Positions 56,880-64,000 of a stretch of 64,000 nt of DNA are shown piece after piece (the stretch's first letter is position 1; the number at the start of each line of letters is the position of its first letter). The notes below the pieces were generated by a model, which worked only from the letters and a program-made list of their open reading frames with translations, did not search any database and was not told the origin of the DNA. The DNA comes from Macrolepiota albuminosa (Eukaryota; Basidiomycota; Agaricomycetes; Agaricales; Agaricaceae). Both the position numbers and the translations under genes were made by a program. The DNA is taken from the NCBI GenBank assembly GCA_027475525.1, contig JAMWFC010000116.1:1611826-1675825 (forward strand), read 5' to 3'.

Positions 56880-59800
56880 TCAGTTGCGTTCATCATGCTG
56901 CTTTTCAGTTGCGCAATAGCGCCTCAAATGACCATCTGTGTCGTTTAACACAACTTTCTCCACCTTCAAAGGTGTACCATTCACAACGACCATGTTGTTC
57001 ACAAAATCCAGCAACACCTTGTTTTTACGCATGAATGGCATACCGATAATCATGTCGTAGCAATCAAAATTTGCTATATCCACATATTCTTTCGTCAACA
57101 TTCCTGACGCCTTTATTCTCACCTCCGCACCAAACTGCACCATAGCACGACTCCCTACAGTCCCCAGCTGGAGCATCAATGGCTCCTCCAGTTCATGAAT
57201 GTGAATCGCATTGACGTGAGCAAACTGGGGCATAATGCCCATAGTGGTACTCCCGGAGTCCCACAGCGTCCATGCTGAATGTCCATTGACATCAACATAT
57301 GTGACCAGGCACTCCTTCTCCTCGGGAGTATAACGTGGCTGCTGCAACTTATTAGTTGCCTTCTGCAGGGTTACGCATCTCATTCGGACGTGCTGATCTC
57401 CACGGCACTCAGTCAGTGCAAACAGGTGTTCCTCCTTGTCATCATGAGCATAGTAGTTGCTGTCGTACACATCCACTGCAACATATTCGTTGCCATCAAT
57501 CTGGACGCTCTCGGCATCATCCCCTTCTGACCTGTCAGCCTCTACCTGCAGCTCTTCCTCTGCTTCTTCAACGATCTCGTCGTCCTCGTCGTCACTGACG
57601 ACATTGCTAGGTGCCGCAGCCATATGGGCCGCTCGGATGTGTGCCTTAGGAGGGGCAGGGCATTCCTTAGCAAAATGCCCGCTCCTGCCACAGTTGTAGC
57701 ACGCCAAAGGGTCTCCAGCAGTCCTTTTCTGGGCCGCTCTGGGGCCCCCAGTCAGTTTGCTTGCCATACGTGCTGCAGGCGCTACTACCCCTTTCGCCGC
57801 TACTTGGTTCTGACCTGAAAAGGGTCGACTATCCTTCGCTGGCAATTGTCCAGCAGGCTTTGATCGAGGCCGTTGGCCTCCAGGGATTGACTTGCAGACA
57901 ACAAATCGCAGATTGCGATTGTTCTCCATATCCATCCATTTGGCCAGGAAAGTTCCCACCTTCACTGCCTGACAGTTCACTATTCCTTGGCATGAGCTAC
58001 GCTGCTCATAATGGTTTGTAGTCCGTGTTGACTGCTCATAACGGATGGCATACGCCAAAAATTTGGTCACAGTATTGACCTCCAGAAACAAATTGTTGTC
58101 GCATATTAACACCCTCCTCATGTTTGCAGGTATTCCATCCAGGAATGTCTCGTGAATAGTGTATTCGTCTGGATAGACGGCCATATTCTGTGCATGACCC
58201 ACCAGGTCATCATAAAAGGTCTGGACGCCAGTCTTAGCATCATACACTGTCTTCCTAAAGGCATCATGAGCTTCCTGCATTGTAGCAGCGTTGACGAACT
58301 GATTATACAGTCCTATCAGGACTTCTTTAAATGTCCAATGCAATTTGTCATGATTAATGTGGAGGACATGGCAACGGAACCAATTCCGAGCCTCTCCCTC
58401 CATAAATTTGTGTAGCACGAATATCCTTTCCTGGTCCATGTTGTCTCCACCATAGCAGCAGGCTGCTAGGTGGTAGCAAATGTCCATGGCCCAATCCTCC
58501 AGTTGGGAAAACCTATGTCCTTTGGTGTATGCACGTATGTGCTTACCATTGGATTTATGGGGACTTACCCCAGCAGGGAATTTAAACCTGACTCCAAGGG
58601 AGTCATCCACCAGACGAGTGAGATGGTCATGCATATGATCCATATGGATCCTGACCGCTTCATTCATTTCCGGCGTAGTTTCATGCAATTCATGAGGTGC
58701 AGGCATTGAAAATGCCCAGGGACTGCGAAACAGGTGTTCATTGGCCGTTTGTTCTGGCTGTGGGGTGGGCTGTTGCCTCACTTGTGGCTCTGCTGGTACT
58801 CCACCAGCCTGCCTGCCACTATCACAATGATTATTATTGTCTTGATCGTCATTCCTATGATCACGCCCTCTACCGTCGTTATTGTGACAAGTTGACTCCC
58901 TCCACTCATAGTGGTCGCTACTATTATCGCTACCACCCAGATCTCTGTCTGGTTCAGCAGTCCGAGCCGCAAATTGTTGCTGCATGTCATCGACAGGCAT
59001 TACTCCCTCATACCCTTCAAAGGCTACCTCCTGGTCATCAATCAACGACTCGCCATGATCGCGCAAGTCCTGGTTGCGTATCTTCTGGTAGTTAACGCAT
59101 TCATTCCAGTTGTCCACTAGGTGGACGCATCGCATTACGCATTGTGGTCACGTTCGTTCCTCAAAAATGTGAACTTCATCCACCTCTTCTTTCATAGTCA
59201 CTTGCTTTCAGAGTATCTTAACCTCCTGCACTGCAAGTAGTGCCTCTGGCTCTGCCGGAGTTGTCATAACAGTCTCTACCTCGGACAATGCCTGCTGAGG
59301 CACTCTGCTGACAATGCGTTGACAGTTTGCAGCGTTCTGACGCCTAGCGTAGTCCTGCTGAGACTCATTGGCCTGACGAGGTGCATTAAGCAAATCCATT
59401 GCATCAGCAATTAATGGCGCTCATTGGCGCACACTGATCTCGCATTCCACTGAGTCAGCCAGAGTGGCCGTTGAGACTGCAGACCCTTGTGCCGCTCTGC
59501 ACTTAAGGTATTCAACCACTTCGAGTTCAAAGATATGCACAAACAATCTGATATATTCAGTCGAATCTGCATGGGGTACATTGTGGCTCCTAGCAGCCAG
59601 CAACTGTAAATGCTTTACTACATAAAGCTGCAGATGCTTTCATGTCGATTCCTTTGCGACCGACGGATATCGGTCCAACACCAGCTGTAACTGGATAGAC
59701 AAGGTCAAATGCGATCTTTTGCTCTCCTCATCATTTGAGGATTCCAGCTTGGACTCTAAGTCTATAACCCTCCTGAGGCCTTCATGCCTCACTTGTGGCT

Positions 59801-60380
59801 GTTTGCTGGCCCTTCTGTGCAACTCTGGAGTTCCAGGTGCTGGTGACGCCTCTTCCAACCTTACGACCTTGTCGTCTTCCCTACTGACCACTATTACTGG
59901 TCCTTGCTTTCATCCTTGTATCGTCAATGACAATGGTCCTGATTCAGGTGCAGTGTCTGCCACATACTCCAAATGTCATTCCGTAGGTGCAGTCTGGAAT
60001 GGGGTATTATGCGCAAATGCGCTGCCTTGTACCATTTCCGAGTACTGGGTAATATCTGGTTGACCCTCAGAATGAGCTGACAAGCTCTCAGGCAATACCA
60101 GATACATCAATGAAGGCATTTGGCTCGCTGGCAGCAACACTCCTGAAACCACGGATCTTTCTCCTGGTTTACCACCAGGTTGTACAATGGACATCATCCA
60201 TGATACAGATAGCCCACCAGGCATTCCAAAGCTCGCACTGACATCGCGAGGTATCTTCTCATCTCGCTTTGGTGGTGGTTGATAGGCAGACGCAGATTGC
60301 GTCTTCCCCACTTGAAGCACAGGTGGTTTACCTGTATCTACAGCTGGAAAAGGGGGGTCCAGATCGAGAGAACCAGTCAT
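56880..60380 (-). pseudogene. gag-protease of element A2
   Basis: ATG at 60,380 (MTGSLDLDPPFPAVDTG). Broken by stops near 59,975, 59,893, 59,638, 59,420 and 59,205, then a long intact stretch from about 59,135 to the TGA at 56,880-56,882. That stretch has capsid-like WAMDICYHLAACCYGG, the zinc knuckle C-Y-N-C-G-R-S-G-H-F-A-K-E-C and the protease site LWDSGSTT intact. The terminator context is TGA CTA A. Broken arginine codons (CGA to TGA) account for most stops. Confidence 0.87.
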
Positions 60381-60491
60381 AGAAGCACGTTTTCAATGTG
60401 ATGCCAATAGAAAATCGAGAGGTTTTGATAAGAGTTGCCTAGTCGGTAACAAGCCTAGAGTCTAAAGCCGATAGCAGAAGATTTAAAAAAA

Positions 60492-60664
60492 TGTAACCTG
60501 AGTTACGAGTTAGAACTATCTTGTGTGTATCACACAGTGCTAAATCAGACCGCAGTATCAGATTTGACTAATATTTAGAGTGAAAACAAGATGTTGTCTT
60601 ATGTAATACTCTACTGGATGATTATAGTGTTGTTGATGCTAGTACTACGTGTGACTCCGTTACA
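60492..60664 (-). repeat. 5' LTR of element A2
   Basis: 173 bp, TGTAACCTGAG...GACTCCGTTACA. It differs from the partner LTR at about nine sites, mostly transitions. In the element direction it is followed by the TTTTTTAAATCTTCTGC leader. Confidence 0.92.
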
Positions 60665-61379
60665 GATTCCCGACCTCATTATGGACTAAGATTGCACGAC
60701 GCTTGGAGATCATTATGCATGACCATCACCCCGAGGAACCCTACAACATAGCAAAGGTCTTTGAGGCAGGAAAGTGGGTATTAAAGGGCACAGATACGGG
60801 TATACCTTTACAGCAACCTGGTGCGGACCATGGAGGAATGGCACCTAAGCTAGAGTTGCCAGCTCCTAGCGCCGCCAATGACCGGAACGGATTCATCAAA
60901 AAGGAAGATTTGGAAAACGCCGTTAACAACGCAGTAGCTAGCATTATGAATAAACTGGAAACCTTGATCTTGACTAGTCTTTTGGCACCTAGAAGCAACG
61001 TACTGTTGGGCCTTTGCCATTTCTGTGGCAAGGCAGGACATACCATGACCAGGGGTTGATGCGCTATCCTCAAACAGTATTTGCGACAAGGGAAAGCATA
61101 CTGTGGGGTAGACAGAAAATTAGTATTACCTTTGGGCACTAATATTCCCCTTTATCCCAAGCATAAGACTTTCCAGGGACGTATTGACGAGTGGCGCCGT
61201 CAAAATCCCAGGAACTTAGCAACGGGAAACTTGAATAGTACAGTGACAACTAAGGTGGAAGTGACTCCCCAACAAGCACTACTTCATGAAGTACTTCCGC
61301 TCAACGCAGTTAGTGAACGGCCTACATTGTCACACGAAAAAAGAATTGAAACTCTGGAAAGGGAAAGAACCAGGTTTTC

Positions 61380-62399
61380 GACGGGGTAGAAATCAGAAAG
61401 GGCAAGCAGCCTTTAAAAGATTATAGGCCCTCAGGCGCAACGGCAGACCCTGCCTTATCAAAAGCTTCAACTTCTACAGCTAACAATGACATACCAGAAG
61501 CAACTAAGGCGCCAGCTGTTACGGAACCACCGCTGCATCCTTATGCTGGTCTGGGGGGCAACTATGCCCCACTCCTTAATCACAACTTCAGAGCACCAGA
61601 TAAACCTATGGGGGGATATTGACCCACAGTGCCTATATATGATCTGGAGAAGTCTAAGGTAGTTTTTGATCATATCATGCAGAGCCAGGTTACGCTATTG
61701 ATAGGAGAGTTATGCAGCGTGGCACCAGACGTCAGAAATCAGATGCGTACTGTGGTTACATCTCGACAAAACGTAGCTAACAACATAACAGTGGTGGATG
61801 AATGTGACGATGCACTGCCTGGGTTCGCATATATAACCAAGGTGGTAGCACCAGAAATCAAGGAAGAGGCTGCGCCCCCCAAAGAAGCTACATCCATTGA
61901 CCTGGTTGAAACTTACCTTAAATCGCTAAGATCTGGCAACGATCTTGCCATCCTGACTGTAGCCCAGGACTCTCACGCAATTCGCTTGATTATGCTGACA
62001 GTTGATGGGAAAAGCAAAATAGAGTCTATCATGGATAGCAGATCACAAATTATTTTGATGGCTGCCGACATCGCTAACGAGCTGGGCATCATTTACGACC
62101 CCACGATTATATTTAACATGCAGAGCACTAACGGCACAATTGATCGATCCTTGGGAATGGCCCGGAACGTGCCATGTGCTATAGGTGACCTTACATTTTA
62201 TCTGCAAATTCACATACTTAGATCACCAGCATACAACTTACTATTGGGGAGGCCCTTCGACGTGCTAGCTCGATCAGTAGTCAAGACAACATCTGAAGAC
62301 AAAACGACACTAACTATTAGCGACCCTAATTCTGGGGTCAGAAGAACGGTACCGACATTTCCCCGAGGAAGGTTCCAGAAGCCAGGACCGAGAAAGTGA
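61380..62399 (+). pseudogene. Protease region of element B
   Basis: A shifted frame (from about 61,377) leads through a linker and a stop near 61,621 into 61,629-62,399: IYDLEKSKVVFDHIMQSQVT, LLIGELCSVAPDVRNQMR, AQDSHAIRLIM, then the protease core with IMDSRSQIILMAADIANELG, LGMARNVPCAIGDL and HILRSPAYNLLLGRPFDVL, ending TVPTFPRGRFQKPGPRK. In this family the active site is normally D-S/P-G-S. Here Gly is replaced by Arg (DSRS), so the enzyme is probably dead. Confidence 0.8.
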
Positions 62400-62516
62400 C
62401 CTTACGTTAGCGACGAACCTTGCAAGTGTTTTCTGGTGCCATCGAGGAGATGAGTGATGAGGATCATGGAGATAAAGCGCTTATCTTGGACTATAATCAT
62501 TGGACTGGGCAAGTAA

Positions 62517-62670
62517 TCCTTATATCACATACCCCTTTAGCCCATGAAATCTTGAACACTTCTACTTTGCTTACTAGCAAAGCTTTATCCTACTCCTTAT
62601 ATCACATACCCCTTTAGCCCATGAAATCTTGAACACTTCTACTTTGCTTACTAGCAAAGCTTTATCCTAC
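62517..62670. repeat. 77-bp tandem duplication in element B
   Basis: TCCTTATATCACATACCCC at 62,517 recurs at 62,594. Bases match over the whole 77-bp unit (78 including the next base by chance). It breaks the protease-RT linker frame, duplicating LNTSTLLTSKALSY. Confidence 0.95.
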
Positions 62671-63259
62671 TTATACCTCACTGCGTCTGATATTACTGAA
62701 AATCTTTCGACAGACACTTATTTCATTTCCACTCCTGATTCTAACGAACCTTTAATATCCAGTTTCGCTAGAAACCAAAGTTCCATTTATAATATGTTTG
62801 CTAATAATAGTACCCATAAGCATAAAGGGGTTCAGGTTAAAAAGAAGTACAAGCCAGTAGCGTTTAAAACAAAACTGGTAGCGAGTGTTGTACCTGAGGA
62901 ATTCCGCATCAAAAGAAAAATTGTCGGCAACCTGTTAGCGACCCTTTCCAGACTTAATCCAAATCTGCCACCTTTCAAGCCTACTGGACAATTTACGGAA
63001 GAACAACGGGCGCTATTCCTTAGCGCCCACGATACAGGCTTTCTATCGATGGCAGAACTGGACATATTAATCGACATTATGCAAAAACAAAACAAAGCAT
63101 TTGCTTGGGAGGATTCAGAATGCAGTAAACTTAGAACTGACTTCTTTCCACCAGTGGTTATACCGATGGTACCTCATGTACCTTGGACTGAGCATAACCG
63201 ACCTATACCGCTGGGCATTGAAGCCAAAGTTTGCCAAATCATTCGCTCCAAGATAGCAG
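62629..63259 (+). pseudogene. RT N-terminal region of element B, cut by LTR C
   Basis: Encodes KKKYKPVAFKTKLVASVVPE, then PPFKPTGQFTEEQRALF and KAFAWEDSECSKLRTDFFPP, then VPHVPWTEHNRPIPLGIEAK, the region just before the RT catalytic core in this type of element. The frame runs into the LTR at 63,260; the RT core would lie beyond the window. The linker from 62,400 carries the 77-bp duplication. Confidence 0.75.
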
Positions 63260-64000
63260 TGATAGGATCCCATACAGGATCAGCGCATCAACGGCAGGCT
63301 ACGGCAACACGGCACAGGCTCAGGATACCTTAACGCGCGCTAATCATCCAATTTTGGCAATATTTAATGGCCACACACGGCAAGAAGCAGATCCAATCAA
63401 TGATAGCGCCAATGGCAGCAAGAATGACAACTGACAGATGGCATCAGTCACTGATGGCAGCGCTTAGGGAGAAGCCTGATGATCTATCAAAAACTGACGG
63501 ACAGCTTGGGACAGATGGCATCAGTCACTGATGGCAGCGCTTAGGGAGAAGCCTGATGATCTATCAAAAACTGACGGACAGCTTGGTGTTTGACTTTGGT
63601 GTCTGACATCGCTTAGCGTCTCAATTTGGCGCCTGACATTGCTAAGCATTTTGGACAGACAGAAGGGTGATGGATTGATGGTTTAGCACCGTGATCTGCC
63701 GCCTGGCATTGCTAAGGGTCTTGAATGGATGGTAGGGATCTGAAACCGTTGGAGCTACCCCTATGAAATTTTTCAGTTTACCGCACTTTGGCAATGGTTG
63801 GTCACTGGCGACGGTGAACTCCTTGTAGTATATAAAGTACTTACCGACTTGTACATACCCATCGCACAACAGACCAGAGTTTCCTGCTCCCCTTTTTTCA
63901 GTCTCCCTTATGCTCGAGATCTCATTTACGGTCGGCAACGTCAAACTCATCGGCAGTTGCAGACTATCGCTAGCCCTCGACCTATTCACGCCTTGCAGCT
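63260..64000 (+). mobile_element. LTR of family C in element B pol, incomplete at window end
   Basis: TGATAGGATCCCATACAGG onward. It closely matches 50,700-51,584 (GATCAGCGCATCAACGG, TAGTATATAAAGTACTTACC, TCATTTACGGTCGGCAAC). The 4 bp before it are GCAG. It contains a 77-bp tandem duplication. Its 3' end is outside the window, so solo or full-length is undecided. Confidence 0.85.
63433..63586. repeat. 77-bp tandem duplication in LTR C
   Basis: GACAGATGGCATCAGTC at 63,433 recurs at 63,510, with exactly 77 matching bases before the match ends on each side. The C LTR at 50,700 has a single copy. Confidence 0.95.

Larger units (their letters stand above)
48253..60664 (-). mobile_element. Element A2: full-length family A chromovirus, inactivated
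   Basis: 12,412 bp including an 885-bp C LTR insertion. LTRs of 173 bp at 48,253-48,425 and 60,492-60,664 differ at about nine positions. Perfect 5-bp duplication GATTC (48,248-48,252 and 60,665-60,669). Same gene order as A1 with intermediate CpG decay: more stops than A1, fewer than A0. Confidence 0.93.
47620..61059 (+). pseudogene. gag of element B, split by A2
   Basis: Left exon-like part 47,620-48,252: MPLTPLEELSRLLSPEPSD, a proline/serine-rich start, then KWDETKPQELTQHFKELEYL and YDEWKKAIIHLYPGAEE, the capsid-like region seen in basidiomycete gypsy gags, with one TGA near 48,167. The right part resumes after A2 at 60,665 (duplication GATTC) and leads through MHDHHPEEPYNIAKVFEAG to a zinc knuckle C-H-F-C-G-K-A-G-H followed by a TGA before the last cysteine (near 61,058). 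Further gag sequence (GTNIPLYPKHKTFQGRIDEW) continues after 61,081 in the same frame until about 61,390, where the frame shifts. Confidence 0.8.
46308..64000 (+). mobile_element. Element B: basidiomycete Ty3/gypsy-type retrotransposon, runs off the window
   Basis: 5' LTR 46,308-47,378, primer site, then gag, protease and the start of RT in plus orientation. Split by A2 (48,253-60,664) inside gag and by a C LTR (from 63,260) at the start of RT. Frameshifts, a stop in the zinc knuckle region and a changed protease active site make it inactive. Its solo LTR relative is at 5279-6347. Confidence 0.85.

Noticed and set aside
1..64000. CRISPR arrays, tRNA or rRNA genes, telomeric repeats, bacterial-type operons
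   Set aside because: None seen by eye. The sequence is eukaryotic, with spliceosomal introns and retrotransposons.

Overview
The window looks like a transposon-packed, heterochromatin-like island of a basidiomycete fungus, probably an agaricomycete. Three things point there. A spliced fungal protein-kinase-like gene with roughly 50-nt introns lies at the left end. The Ty3/gypsy chromovirus-type retrotransposons are of basidiomycete character. Old copies are depleted of CpG, the signature of methylation or RIP-like decay. Apart from the kinase gene and a decayed SEC22-like R-SNARE gene, almost everything I can recognise is a transposable element, mostly nested in others. Names A to H below are local labels, not database names.

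Layout. 1-1.76 kb: kinase-like host gene (minus). 2.06-2.83 kb: two related TA-inserting MITEs, the second inside the terminal repeat of the first. 3.4-5.1 kb: AT-rich DNA with a degenerate tandem repeat and repeat H. 5.14-8.16 kb: three solo LTRs nested like Russian dolls (C in minus orientation, containing C in plus, containing B). 8.26-8.93 kb: a C LTR fragment, followed by the SEC22-like pseudogene (8.99-9.56 kb). 10-14.4 kb: repeat H, solo LTR G with a perfect 5-bp target duplication, and a G-like LTR interrupted by repeat F. 14.48-25.15 kb: element E (minus), an old relative of A, carrying three LTR insertions (G, G, D). 25.16-44.99 kb: element A0 (plus), heavily decayed and split in its reverse transcriptase by the young, nearly intact element A1 (minus, 30,117-41,521, target duplication GATGT). 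44.99-46.3 kb: repeat F and part of LTR D. 46.3 kb to the end: element B (plus), split by element A2 (minus, 48,253-60,664, target duplication GATTC), which itself holds a C LTR. Another C LTR interrupts B at 63.26 kb and runs off the window.

Element A/E is the centre of interest. Its order is LTR, gag-protease, a stop codon, RT-RNase H-integrase-chromodomain, then a third long ORF of unknown function where an envelope gene would sit, then LTR. The stop between protease and pol keeps the downstream frame open and has the leaky context UGA-CUA (UGA CUA G in A1, UGA CUA A in A2, UAA CUA G in A0, UGA CUC A in E). This suggests programmed stop-codon readthrough. The third ORF (982 aa in A1) is recognisable in A0, A2 and the distant relative E, so it belongs to the element.

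Caution on the assembly: six tandem duplications have a period of exactly 77 bp, at unrelated places in unrelated repeats. This is most simply explained by unmerged contig overlaps from a de Bruijn assembly with k=77. Structures that depend on those joins should be treated as provisional.
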